Counted from the stretch's first letter, positions 17,154 through 25,533 are shown. The stretch is DNA of 29,141 bases from Clostridia bacterium (GCA_017399225.1 JAFQEB010000074.1:1-29141), one strand, 5' to 3'. The notes: a model not told the origin generated them from the letters alone. Numbers and translations: made by a program.

Positions 17154-17684
17154 TTACTCCTGGATGTCCGGGCGCACCAGCTCCGCCCCGTCGCCGTAGA
17201 CGACCAGGTCATCCAGCTCGCCGGTTTCGTCGATCAGCCGCCAGCATTCCTCCCCGCCGGAGGTGTCGCTGAGGATGTTCAGCGTCGCGCCGCAGGTGAA
17301 AAGCAGCGTCATGTCGCCCAGGTGGTTGAGCATGGCCGTCTGCACCGTCATGCCGTTCAAATTGGCGTTGAGGCGCTCCAGGCACTCGTCCAGGCGGTTC
17401 GCGCCGGGCTCGTCGGAGTGGAAGTCCTCGGGGATGTAATCGTGCTCATAGCCCATCTGCTCCCAGGTCTGCCACATGCTTTCGGCAGGCTGGTAGACGT
17501 CGTTGCGGGCAAGGATCACGCCGCCCTGCTCCATCATGCGGTAATAGCACTGGACGCGCAGGGTCGTCTGCTGATCGCCAAAGGAGAGCAGCAGCATGTC
17601 CGCCTCGCGGGCTGCCGCGCACAGGGGCAGGTTGATCAGGGCATTGAGCCGCGTTTGTACAAGGGTGAGTTCGGAGATGTTCAT
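17154..17684 (-). CDS. Conserved-looking protein of unknown function
   Basis: A 176-residue soluble, acidic protein with no signal peptide or membrane helix. I do not recognise a named domain. Visible features are an N-terminal LLSFGDQQTTLRVQCYYRMM strand region, a central segment with several aromatic and acidic residues, a GDMTLLFTCGATLNIL segment and a near-terminal EECWRLID. This pattern of a WR motif after a short hydrophobic strand recurs in small uncharacterised Bacillota proteins. ATG 17684 overlaps the stop of the ABC permease as ATGA and has GGAGGAA just upstream, so the two are co-translated and may function together. Confidence 0.7.
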   Translation of the reverse strand: MNISELTLVQTRLNALINLPLCAAAREADMLLLSFGDQQTTLRVQCYYRMMEQGGVILARNDVYQPAESMWQTWEQMGYEHDYIPEDFHSDEPGANRLDECLERLNANLNGMTVQTAMLNHLGDMTLLFTCGATLNILSDTSGGEECWRLIDETGELDDLVVYGDGAELVRPDIQE

Positions 17685-19519
17685 TCATTTCCTCCACGAT
17701 AAAGCGGGTAAACATTGCCAAGCCCGGTAAGGATCTGGGAGACGCCCGCCACCAGCGGAACGCTCAGCAGCATGGGCAGGAGATCCATCAGCACATGGCT
17801 TGCAGCTGCCAGGCCCATCCGGTCGATAACTGTGATGCTCGCCACCTGGCACTGTTTTGTCGCAATGCCCCAGCCCAGCAGCAGGATCAGCGCCAGGAAG
17901 CCGCCGGCTGCCAGCAGCAGCCGCGCGTGAGGATGCCTGCGCCCGCGCATCGCGCCCATGGACAGCCCCAGCGCCACGCTGGCCGGGACGAACACCCACA
18001 TCAGGCAGCTCATGACCTGGCCGAAGGTGACTGCTGAGAACCTGTGCGCGGGCTGGATCTGATCACAGAAATACATCACAGGGCTTGCCAGCAGCAGGGC
18101 CGCCAGCACCGCCAGCAGCAGCCACCGCAGGCCCGTCCTGCGTTTTTTAGAGAGGGCGTGGCCGCTCAGCAGCCCGACGCCCAGCGCCAGCAGCACGGGC
18201 ACAAAGCCGTACAGCAGCACCTGCACCAGCCGTATAAAGGGATTGTTGCCGTTCTTCTTAAACAGCATCGTGAACAAGGGGCTGTAGTTACTGAGGGTGG
18301 GTTCCGCGGCAAAAAAGCGATACTCTGCGCGGAACAGCTCCTCCGGGGTCTTCAGGGAGAGGTTGAACTGCCGCAGCGCCAGCAACAGCACCGGCAGGCA
18401 GCACAGGGCGCTCACCACGAGGCCGATGATCATACCAAAGGCCTTCGTGCCGCTGGAGCGGGGCCGGGAGGCAAACTCCGGCGGCGCATCCTGGCGGGCA
18501 TAGCGCTTGCGGGCAGGCCGCCAGGTCAGCAGCAGGATCGTCAGCAGCTGGGGCAGCAGCATCAGCACCGTGAGCAGGTTCGTCACCACGACGATCGCCG
18601 AAGCATAGCCCATTTTGTAACGCGTAACGGCGTAGTCCTGCACCATCAGCCACAGGGTATGCGCGCAGTACCCGGCAGACGGCATCCCCGCCAGCTGAGA
18701 GGAGACGGTCGCCGTGCCCATCGCGCCCATCATCATCACCAGCGCGGCGATCATGAGCGGAGCGCGCATCCTGGGCAGGGTGACCTGCCACACGAAGAAG
18801 GACTTCTCCAGCCGGCGCTGGCGGATCTCCCTGGCGCAGGCATGGCGCACGCCGTCCAGCCCGGCGCTGATGACCAGCACGCCCGGGCCGATGCTGCGCC
18901 AAAGCTGGATCAGCCGCAGCAGATGCGGGGCGATCTCCGGCGTCTGCATGAACAGCACCGGCTCGTTGATCACCCCTGCCTGCAGCAGCAGGCTGTTCAT
19001 ATCGCCGTACGCATCGCCGCGGAAAACCACGGAGAGGGTATTGATCAGACCGGGGCAGAGCGCCGGCAGGCAGAGCACCGCAATGGGCACATAGCGCAGC
19101 ACCGTAGGCAGGCCGCGCAGCCCCCAGGCGATCAGCAAGCTCAGCACGAAGCCGCCCCAGCCGATCACCAGCATATCCGTCAGCATGTTGCTCAGCGCCT
19201 TGGCAAATACGTTGTGGTTCAGGAGCTTCTCATAATTACCCGTGCCAATGATCTTCGGCTCGCTGAGCATATTGTAATCCGTCAGCGAAAAGATCAGGGG
19301 CAGCACGAAGGCGATGACGAGCACCGCCAGGCACAGAAGCCCCGGCAGCACGGAGGCGATCCAGCCCAGCGTCGTCATGGGGCCGGCGCTGCCCGTGGGC
19401 GCCGGCGTGCGCGGCGCATCCTTGGGCGGCATGTATCGGGGTGCGGCAGGCGTTTGCTCCGTCTGCACAATGGTATCGGGCGGCGTCTGCTCTGCCCGGT
19501 ACTTGGTGCTTCCCTCCAT
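17681..19519 (-). CDS. Fused ABC sugar-type permease (MalF-like plus MalG-like halves)
   Basis: A 612-residue membrane protein with about 12 hydrophobic segments. The first half resembles MalF/UgpA permeases: FVLPLIFSLTDYNML, GTGNYEKLL, and an EAA-like loop EIRQRRLEKSFFVWQVTLP that has lost the usual glycine. After a linker, the second half begins like MalG (LPVLLLALRQFNLSLKTPEELF, PTLSNYSPLF, GLLSGHALSK) but has no recognisable EAA loop. No solute-binding protein or ATPase gene is nearby. The N-terminal about 45 residues are Pro/Thr-rich and cytoplasmic. ATG 19519 has AAAGGAG 10 bases upstream; the longer frame would start inside the thrC terminator. The next gene overlaps by 4 nt. A transport substrate cannot be inferred, and a non-transport role is possible. 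Confidence 0.8.
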   Translation of the reverse strand: MEGSTKYRAEQTPPDTIVQTEQTPAAPRYMPPKDAPRTPAPTGSAGPMTTLGWIASVLPGLLCLAVLVIAFVLPLIFSLTDYNMLSEPKIIGTGNYEKLLNHNVFAKALSNMLTDMLVIGWGGFVLSLLIAWGLRGLPTVLRYVPIAVLCLPALCPGLINTLSVVFRGDAYGDMNSLLLQAGVINEPVLFMQTPEIAPHLLRLIQLWRSIGPGVLVISAGLDGVRHACAREIRQRRLEKSFFVWQVTLPRMRAPLMIAALVMMMGAMGTATVSSQLAGMPSAGYCAHTLWLMVQDYAVTRYKMGYASAIVVVTNLLTVLMLLPQLLTILLLTWRPARKRYARQDAPPEFASRPRSSGTKAFGMIIGLVVSALCCLPVLLLALRQFNLSLKTPEELFRAEYRFFAAEPTLSNYSPLFTMLFKKNGNNPFIRLVQVLLYGFVPVLLALGVGLLSGHALSKKRRTGLRWLLLAVLAALLLASPVMYFCDQIQPAHRFSAVTFGQVMSCLMWVFVPASVALGLSMGAMRGRRHPHARLLLAAGGFLALILLLGWGIATKQCQVASITVIDRMGLAAASHVLMDLLPMLLSVPLVAGVSQILTGLGNVYPLYRGGNE

Positions 19520-19547
19520 ACCGGCACGCTCCTTTCCTCTGTTGGTG

Positions 19548-19585
19548 AAAAAAGCAGGAAGCACCCGCAGCCGGGAGCCTCCTGC
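19548..19585 (-). terminator. Rho-independent terminator of thrC
   Basis: On the minus strand GCAGGAGGC (19577-19585) and GCTTCCTGC (19554-19562) pair with one wobble, enclosing a further CCCG/CGGG stem, and are followed by six T (19548-19553). Confidence 0.9.
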
Positions 19586-19601
19586 CATGGGAAATCAGGT
19601 T

Positions 19602-21101
19602 TTACTTGCCCTCAAAGGCATTCATGACCGCCTGGGCCATGGTATCCTTCTCGCACTGAGCCTTGTGGCGCACAGGCAGGCTGCGCAGGGCCTTGACCTG
19701 CTGGGGCACCTTCACGCCAGTCACCTTCTCCAGCATCTCGCTGCACTCGAAGGCGTCCAGGCCCTCGACCGCTTCCTTGCCCTCCACGGCGGAGAGCACG
19801 TCGGCGGCGAACTTGTAGGGGCTGGCGGTGGACACGACGACCGCGACCGTCATATCGCCGGTCTTCTCGCGGTACTCGCGCAGCACATGGCTGGCCACGG
19901 CGGTGTGGGTATCCATCAGGTAGTGATCCTGCTCGAAGCGGGTGCGGATCTCCTCGGCGCACTGCTGGTCATCCGCATAGCCCGCGTCAAAGACGGAGTT
20001 CATCCACTCCTGGCGCTGCTCACCGATGGCATAGGAGTAGCTCTCCTTGAGCTGCTTCATCCAGGTGGCGATCAGCTCGCCGTCGCGGTCGGCGCACTCG
20101 AAGAGCAGGCGCTCCAGGTTGGAGGAGATGAGGATGTCCATGGAGGGAGAGGTGGTTTTGAAGAACTGGCGGCGGGTATCGTAGATACCATTGCGGAAGA
20201 AGTCCGTCAGGACGTTGTTGCGGTTGGAGGCGCAGATCAGCTTGTTGACCGGCAGGCCCATGCTGCGGGCGTAGTAGGCCGCCAGGATGTTGCCGAAGTT
20301 GCCGGTGGGCACGACGAAGTTGACCGGGTCGCCCAGGTTGATGGCGCCGGCGTTCACCAGATCCGCATAGGCGCTGAAGTAGTAGACGACCTGGGGCACC
20401 AGGCGGCCGAAGTTGATGGAGTTGGCGGAGGAAAGCACCTTGCCCTTCTCATTGACCGCGGCGTTGAACTCCGCAGAGCCGAAGAGGGTCTTCACGCCGG
20501 TCTGCGCATCATCGAAGTTGCCGTTGATGCCGATGACGTGGGTGTTGTCGCCGCCGGTGGTGGTCATTTGCAGCTTCTGCACGTCGCTGACGCCGTCGGT
20601 GGGGTAGAACACGGTGCAGGAGGTGCCGGGCACATCCTTGAAGCCCTCCAGGGCCGCCTTGCCGGTATCGCCGGAGGTGGCAACCAGGATGGAGACCTCC
20701 CGCTCCTCGCCGTTCTTGCGGGCGGAGAGGGTGGTCAGGTGGGGCAGCAGCTGCAGCGCCATGTCCTTGAAGGCCAGGGTCGGGCCGTGGAACAGCTCCA
20801 GCACCCAGGTCTCGTCATCCAGCTTCTTCATCGGGGCGATGGCGGGATCATCGAACTTCTTCTCGTCGTAGGCCGCAGCCAGCGCCGCGTCGATCTCGGG
20901 GATGGAGAAGTCCTCCAGATAGGTGCGCAGGATGGTGGACGCGCGCTGGCGGTAGTCCATCTGGGTCAGCTCAGCCAGCTTCTGCTGGGAGACGGGCGGG
21001 AACATGGCGGGCACGTAGAGGCCGCCGTCGGGGGCCAGACCGTAGAGGATCGCCTGAGAGGCGGTCACAGCAGCGCCGCCGCGGGTGGAGAAAAAGGACA
21101 T
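19602..21101 (-). CDS. thrC: Threonine synthase
   Basis: A 499-residue PLP enzyme converting O-phosphohomoserine to threonine. It begins with the family N-terminus SFFSTRGG...SQAILYGLAPDGGLYVP. The PLP lysine is Lys112 in FHGPTLAFKDMALQ, followed by the phosphate-binding ATSGDTGKAA and the conserved SINFGRLVPQVVYY and VPTGNFGNILAAYYA. The length fits the longer bacterial/fungal-type enzyme. ATG 21101 has GGAGG 9 bases upstream; a GTG at 21110 overlaps that site and is rejected. It stands alone between a terminator downstream and a hairpin upstream, without hom or thrB nearby. Confidence 0.96.
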   Translation of the reverse strand: MSFFSTRGGAAVTASQAILYGLAPDGGLYVPAMFPPVSQQKLAELTQMDYRQRASTILRTYLEDFSIPEIDAALAAAYDEKKFDDPAIAPMKKLDDETWVLELFHGPTLAFKDMALQLLPHLTTLSARKNGEEREVSILVATSGDTGKAALEGFKDVPGTSCTVFYPTDGVSDVQKLQMTTTGGDNTHVIGINGNFDDAQTGVKTLFGSAEFNAAVNEKGKVLSSANSINFGRLVPQVVYYFSAYADLVNAGAINLGDPVNFVVPTGNFGNILAAYYARSMGLPVNKLICASNRNNVLTDFFRNGIYDTRRQFFKTTSPSMDILISSNLERLLFECADRDGELIATWMKQLKESYSYAIGEQRQEWMNSVFDAGYADDQQCAEEIRTRFEQDHYLMDTHTAVASHVLREYREKTGDMTVAVVVSTASPYKFAADVLSAVEGKEAVEGLDAFECSEMLEKVTGVKVPQQVKALRSLPVRHKAQCEKDTMAQAVMNAFEGK

Positions 21102-21198
21102 GGGGATCACCCTCCAAATCTATATTCTGCATCTGTGATGAATGTTGGGCCTGATCAGCGCAGCTCATGCTCAGCCGTGCTGATGAAGCCCAGCAGCC

Positions 21199-21210
21199 AT
21201 TGTATACAAT
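21199..21210. promoter_or_regulatory. Perfect 12-bp palindrome upstream of thrC
   Basis: ATTGTATACAAT reads the same on both strands and lies about 100 bp before the thrC start. It contains a possible -10 sequence (TACAAT or TATACA), but no good -35 box was found. It could be a repressor half of the thrC promoter; this is speculative. Confidence 0.35.
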
Positions 21211-21218
21211 CCTTATCG

Positions 21219-21255
21219 AAAAGGAACGGGGCGGCGATGCAGGCACCGCCGCCCC
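21219..21255 (-). terminator. Terminator-like hairpin after the small P-loop gene
   Basis: GGGGCGGCG (21228-21236) pairs perfectly with CGCCGCCCC (21247-21255). On the minus strand the stem is followed by GTTCCTTTTCG, a weak T-rich tail. Confidence 0.6.
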
Positions 21256-21295
21256 ACGTGCTTCAGACCGCAGTCATTCTGACGAGCTATCAAGC

Positions 21296-21706
21296 TCAGA
21301 TCACATAACCCTTGGCGAAATCCGGCAGGGTATCAGGATCAGCGCTCACGGACAGCACGAAGGTCACGTCGTGCTTCTGGCCGTACTGCTCCAGGCTGGA
21401 GAAGAACCAATCCGCAGCGGTCACGTCGATCTTGATCAGCTTGAGGAACGCATCGATGAAGATGGTGCTGATATCGTAGTTGCTGGCCAGCATACCGCCC
21501 AGGAAGCCCAGGAACATCTCGGCGCTGTTGACGTGATAATCGTTCACGTTCACAAAACGCACAGCGCGGTCGATCTCATACATGTAGCTGTTATCCTTGT
21601 CCAGGAAAACCACGTTGCCGGCGGAGACCTTGGCAGTCTCGTTGGTCATATCGATGAGCCGCTTGGTCTTACCGGAGCCCTTGTTGCCAGCGATGATCTT
21701 AATCAT
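21296..21706 (-). CDS. Small P-loop ATP-binding protein of unknown role
   Basis: A 136-residue protein beginning IKIIAGNKGSGKTKRLIDM, a clean Walker A loop (residues 7-14). A Walker B-like hydrophobic strand ending in Asp follows (ISTIFIDAF). No further domain is present; the size is close to the minimal P-loop core. Such mini-NTPases occur in Clostridia and are sometimes labelled PilT-like or kinase-like without evidence. The ATG follows AAGGAGG at 10-base spacing. It is monocistronic: own promoter at 21747-21775 with a palindrome over the -10, and a hairpin after the stop. I infer ATP or GTP binding only. Confidence 0.8.
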   Translation of the reverse strand: MIKIIAGNKGSGKTKRLIDMTNETAKVSAGNVVFLDKDNSYMYEIDRAVRFVNVNDYHVNSAEMFLGFLGGMLASNYDISTIFIDAFLKLIKIDVTAADWFFSSLEQYGQKHDVTFVLSVSADPDTLPDFAKGYVI

Positions 21707-21730
21707 GGGAAAACGCCTCCTTGTGTGAGA

Positions 21731-21751
21731 ATAATCTCTTACTTAGATTAT
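21731..21751. promoter_or_regulatory. Palindrome overlapping the -10 box of the P-loop gene
   Basis: Perfect inverted repeat ATAATCT-N7-AGATTAT. Its right arm overlaps the -10 box, so a protein bound here would block transcription start. The binding factor is unknown. Confidence 0.5.
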
Positions 21752-21775
21752 AAACCATTTTTGCCAAACTTGCAA
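21747..21775 (-). promoter_or_regulatory. Sigma-A promoter of the small P-loop gene
   Basis: On the minus strand TTGCAA (21770-21775), a 17-bp spacer and a perfect TATAAT (21747-21752), 41 bp before the start codon. Confidence 0.8.
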
Positions 21776-21788
21776 TCCCCGGAGAGAA

Positions 21789-22045
21789 GATTCCTGCAAA
21801 ATGCGATGGGATTTCTATGGTTTCCCCCCGCAAAGTGCATTTTCAGGAAATCATTCGATCTCTTCTGCGTGTCGAAAAAGTGCTGAAGGCACTTTTTCGA
21901 GGAATTGCACTCCGTCACTGTCAGGGCTGTAAACAGCCCTGACGGCCGTTCCTCCGTGTAAGGAAAGTTTTTGCTTCGCAAAAACGCCCCGCCCGCGCGG
22001 CAAAGCCCCGCGATACGATTACAGTCAGAGGGCCTGCGGGCCCTC
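21789..22045. repeat. Cluster of perfect hairpins between addB and the P-loop gene
   Basis: No gene. In order: an imperfect inverted repeat with TTCCTG...CAGGAA ends (about 21789-21848); a 12-bp perfect stem TCGAAAAAGTGC with a 5-nt loop (21872-21900); GTCAGGGCTGT/ACAGCCCTGAC (21920-21943); GTTTTTGC-ttc-GCAAAAAC (21967-21985); and GAGGGCC-tgcg-GGCCCTC (22028-22045). The last may help to end the addB transcript, but none has a proper T-tract in that direction. The dense packing suggests a dispersed structured repeat family. Confidence 0.8.
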
Positions 22046-22085
22046 CGACACCTCCCATAAGGGTTTTGACAGTCCGAGGAGCCCA

Positions 22086-25000
22086 TCAGACTTCTTCATC
22101 TTCATCATTCGTCAAGCGGGCAAGCAATTCCTGCCTGCTCATGCGCGGAAGTACACGTTTCGTACAACCGGGGATCGTCGGATCGACGCCGCACACAGGG
22201 GCATACTCGCACCACTGGCAGGCCGACCAGCCGTCGATCTCCGCCGGGCTCACCGCGATCTCCCCTGCCCGGATGCCGTCCGCCATGAGGGCTGCGGTCT
22301 CCTTCGCGTGGTCGAGCAGGGCCTGCATCTCCTCCCGGGTATAGGCCGGGGCGTAGGCATACACGCTGCCCTTCTGGGTGAAGATCTGCCCCAGGGAGAA
22401 GCCGCCCTCGGTGTCCATGGCGTCCACGACGCTCACGTCCGCCAGCACCACGCCCTCCAGGCGCAGCTGTTTGGCGATGGCCTTCTCCGCCGCCTCCTTC
22501 ACATCCTCCGCATCCACCAGGGGATCCCGGACGGTGAAGTAGAACGCGCCTGCGGGCTTGCCCTCCAGCCCCTGGGAGGCCGCCTGCAGATAGAGCATCA
22601 GCTGCAATTGCAGCCCGTACCACAGCCGGGTGGGGTCGATATCCCGTTTGCTGGACTTGTAGTCGATGACCCGCAGGTACACGCCGTCGTCCCCCTGCCA
22701 GCGGTCGATGCGGTCGATCTTGCCCCGCAGGGCGATGCGGCGGCCGTCGTGCAGCGTCAGCACCACCGGGGGCAATCCGCCCTCCTCGCCGAAGACGATT
22801 TCCTCGCCGACGGTCTGGAAGCGGCTCTTCTGGGCATGTCGGGTAAAGAGCCATGCAGCCCTGCACACCGTGCGCACATACTTTTCGCCCTGCAATCGCC
22901 GGGCAGGGGTATCCGCCAGCGGGCCGTCCGCCCACTGAGCCGTCAGGGGGGCCAGCACGCCGTCCATCAGGCGGTCGACCTCCTCCTCCGGCAGCTCGGG
23001 CCAGTCCGGATGCTGGAGGGCTGCCGAGGCATAGCCCTGCAGCGCCGCATGGTAAAAGTCGCCCGCGTCGCTGGCCTCAAAGGAGAACTCCTCCCGGTGT
23101 ACCGGCTTCAGGCCGTAATCCACATAGTGCTGATAGGGGCAGGCGGCAAAGCGCTCCAGGCGGCTGATGGACACCTTGTCCTGGGTGAAGATCTTCCGGG
23201 TCGTGTCCGGCTGCAGACCGCTGCGGCCCGTCATGCCCTCCAGCCGGGAGAGCATCTGCCGGGTGCGCTCATGCCACTGGGGGCTGTGCCAGAGCCAGCG
23301 CAGGGCGCTGCGCCAGGGCGCCTCGAGCGTGTCCCTTTCGCCGTCCGCCACCGCGCGGAGCCGCAGCGCAAGGCCGTCCAGCGCCATCTGCGGGGAAAGG
23401 GGCGGGGCCTCCGCACCGTCCGCCGTCACGCCGCCGGTGACTGTCAGGGTCGGGAAGAGGGCCTTCATATCCTCCACCAGCCCTGAGGGCCGGAGGGCCG
23501 CGCCGTCCTGTCCGCCCTGGGAGAAGGTGACCAGCAGCCGCTCATGGGGCAGGGCCAGCGTACGATAGAAGTCGGACTGCCGCAGCGCCGCAGTTTCCTG
23601 CTGGGTCATGCCGATGGGGCGCTGCATGGCGTCGGAGAGGGTGCGCCGCTCCGCCTCGGTGATGAGGCTCTGCATGGCGCTGCCCAGCACGCCATCCTGC
23701 ATACCGCAGAGGATGAGCGCGTCGATGCGGCCCGTCATCAGATGCCCGGCCTCGCCCAGCATCACCGCGTCCGGCTGGGGCGGCAGACTGCTGATGGAAG
23801 CCCCCGTCAGGCCGGATTCCACAAACCGGGCGATATCCTTCATATTGGCGCGCTGCTCCCCCAGCAGGGCGTGGAGCTGATCCAGCAGATCCATAATCAT
23901 CTGCCATACCTGCCGGTTGGCAGCCGCCTCCGCCGCCATTCCGCGGGCAAGCAGCTCCTCCTCCCGGGCCAGCAGCACGCGATAGGCGTCCACGTCCTCC
24001 AGCAGGCGGTAGACCGCCTCTACGCTCTGGGTGGCGGTTTTGGCCTCCCGCAGGCGCGTCCGCAGCGTCTCCGCCGGGGTGATGAGCCGCAGGCGGAGGG
24101 ACTCCATCGTCTCTGCATCCTCGCCGCGGGTGAAGGGCTTTGTCCACTTGCCATGGTCAATGCCATTGGCGATGGCGTAGTTTTCGATCAGATGGGCCTC
24201 ATCCCCCGTCAGGGGCGAGAAGCCGCTCTTTGCCATGTGCAGCACATCCTGCGTGGCATAGCCGCCCGTGGCGCAGCGCAGCGCCCCCAGCAGCATACGG
24301 CACAGGCCGTGGCGGGCCGCGCCGTCCTTGCGGGCCACATAATGGGGGATCCCCGCGTCCCGGAGCGTCACCGCCAGGATGCCGGGCATGGCCGCGCTTT
24401 CCGCCAGGGCAACGGCCATGCGCTGCCAGGGCGTGCCCTCGTCATGCCACTGCCGGAGCGTGCGGGCGATATAGGCCGCCTCAGCATAGGGGTTGGCCGC
24501 CGCATGAGCCGCCACGGCGCTGCTGTCCCCCGCAAAGGGCACGGCGATCCGGGTGAAAAGGTGCTTTTCCAGGTGCTGCAGCGCAGGGTCGCGGTCATCC
24601 TCCCCGGCAGGAAGATAGCGCCATGCCACGGGGATCCCGCGCGCTTGCAGCATTTCCATCAGCTCCGCAGCACTGCGGCGCTGGGTCAGGAAAATGCGCC
24701 CGTCGGCCGTATCCCGGGCGTCCATGGTCATGGTGACGATCAGGGAGCTGCACAAGGCCGCCGCCTCTGCCAGCAGCTCGCACATCGGCCGGGGCAGCAC
24801 GTCGAAGCCGTAAACAAAGACCGCCGCACCGGTCAGCACGCCGCTGGCCTGCAGGCGGGATACCGTCTCCCGCTGCTGCATCGTTTCATCCGCAAAGCGG
24901 CCTTCGATGACCTGCAGGTACGTCCGCCAGATCAGGGCGATATCCGTTTCCTTGGCCTTCAGCGCGCCGGTGGGCATGGCCGCGGCGTGCTCCCCGATGG

Positions 25001-25406
25001 CCTCCGGGGTCAGGCCGGCCCGCTGGAGATCAGCGATCAGCACGCTCAGCTTGTCCGGCAGATTGGGGGCAAGGGCCACGCGGCGGTAATAGACCAGCTG
25101 CTCCTTCACCAGCGCAAGGGCCTGGGCGATGGCCATGCTGCGCCCGCGGTCGTCCAGGGGCGCAAGGCCGCTGTGTCCGCCGTATTCGCGGATGCGCCGC
25201 ACCAGCCGCCGGGGGGAGAGCACGTCGATGTCGATCAGGCCGGGCAAGTGCAGCCCCGCCACCAGCTCGCGCTCCGCCTGCAGGGTATACTGCTCCGGCA
25301 CCAGCAGCACCACCGGCACGGAGGCCCTCCGGCACGCATCGATCATCGGCAGGATATGGGGCAGGAGCCGGCCTGCACGGGCGCCAAGGATCTGTACCTG
25401 CTGCAT
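22086..25406 (-). CDS. addB: ATP-dependent helicase/nuclease subunit B (AddB)
   Basis: A 1106-residue protein, the usual AddB length. AddAB processes double-strand breaks for RecA loading. The C-terminal nuclease has KIDRID and the catalytic VIDYKSSKRD (near residue 915). The four iron-sulphur cysteines are present: one in FAACPYQHY (about 756) and three in CQWCEYAPVC (about 1063, 1066, 1072). The N-terminus starts MQQVQILGARAGRLLPHI; the expected GRxGSGKT Walker A is degraded, with GARAGRLL lacking the Lys and Ser/Thr. The following LLVPEQYTLQAEREL segment is intact. ATG 25406 has AAAGGAG 9 bases upstream; the longer frame runs through the promoter. addA, normally the next gene, is absent. 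Confidence 0.93.
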   Translation of the reverse strand: MQQVQILGARAGRLLPHILPMIDACRRASVPVVLLVPEQYTLQAERELVAGLHLPGLIDIDVLSPRRLVRRIREYGGHSGLAPLDDRGRSMAIAQALALVKEQLVYYRRVALAPNLPDKLSVLIADLQRAGLTPEAIGEHAAAMPTGALKAKETDIALIWRTYLQVIEGRFADETMQQRETVSRLQASGVLTGAAVFVYGFDVLPRPMCELLAEAAALCSSLIVTMTMDARDTADGRIFLTQRRSAAELMEMLQARGIPVAWRYLPAGEDDRDPALQHLEKHLFTRIAVPFAGDSSAVAAHAAANPYAEAAYIARTLRQWHDEGTPWQRMAVALAESAAMPGILAVTLRDAGIPHYVARKDGAARHGLCRMLLGALRCATGGYATQDVLHMAKSGFSPLTGDEAHLIENYAIANGIDHGKWTKPFTRGEDAETMESLRLRLITPAETLRTRLREAKTATQSVEAVYRLLEDVDAYRVLLAREEELLARGMAAEAAANRQVWQMIMDLLDQLHALLGEQRANMKDIARFVESGLTGASISSLPPQPDAVMLGEAGHLMTGRIDALILCGMQDGVLGSAMQSLITEAERRTLSDAMQRPIGMTQQETAALRQSDFYRTLALPHERLLVTFSQGGQDGAALRPSGLVEDMKALFPTLTVTGGVTADGAEAPPLSPQMALDGLALRLRAVADGERDTLEAPWRSALRWLWHSPQWHERTRQMLSRLEGMTGRSGLQPDTTRKIFTQDKVSISRLERFAACPYQHYVDYGLKPVHREEFSFEASDAGDFYHAALQGYASAALQHPDWPELPEEEVDRLMDGVLAPLTAQWADGPLADTPARRLQGEKYVRTVCRAAWLFTRHAQKSRFQTVGEEIVFGEEGGLPPVVLTLHDGRRIALRGKIDRIDRWQGDDGVYLRVIDYKSSKRDIDPTRLWYGLQLQLMLYLQAASQGLEGKPAGAFYFTVRDPLVDAEDVKEAAEKAIAKQLRLEGVVLADVSVVDAMDTEGGFSLGQIFTQKGSVYAYAPAYTREEMQALLDHAKETAALMADGIRAGEIAVSPAEIDGWSACQWCEYAPVCGVDPTIPGCTKRVLPRMSRQELLARLTNDEDEEV

Positions 25407-25443
25407 GGACGTCGCTCCTTTCTCAGCTTTCAGGATTTTTCTT

Positions 25444-25473
25444 ATTATAACACACATTGACGCTGCTTGCCAA
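25444..25473 (-). promoter_or_regulatory. Sigma-A promoter of addB
   Basis: On the minus strand TTGGCA (25468-25473), an 18-bp spacer and a perfect TATAAT (25444-25449). It interleaves with the divergent rlmD promoter. Confidence 0.72.
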
Positions 25474-25485
25474 CCGTGCTATCAT
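25457..25485 (+). promoter_or_regulatory. Sigma-A promoter of rlmD
   Basis: TTGACG (25457-25462), a 17-bp spacer and TATCAT (25480-25485), with TG at 25477-25478 giving an extended -10. Its -35 box lies within the spacer of the addB promoter. Confidence 0.7.
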
Positions 25486-25533
25486 CACATAGGACGCCCT
25501 GCGTCCACCCATTGCAAAAAAGGAGCTGCCTCC

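Noticed and set aside
17681..19588. Longer permease start at 19588
   Set aside because: The extra 23 codons overlap the thrC terminator hairpin, and the ribosome site supports ATG 19519.
21102..21295. T-box or leader-peptide attenuator before thrC
   Set aside because: No TGGNACCGCG-type antiterminator sequence and no short threonine-rich frame seen.
19314..21308. 664-codon plus-strand frame opposite thrC
   Set aside because: Low-complexity antisense of a clear threonine synthase.
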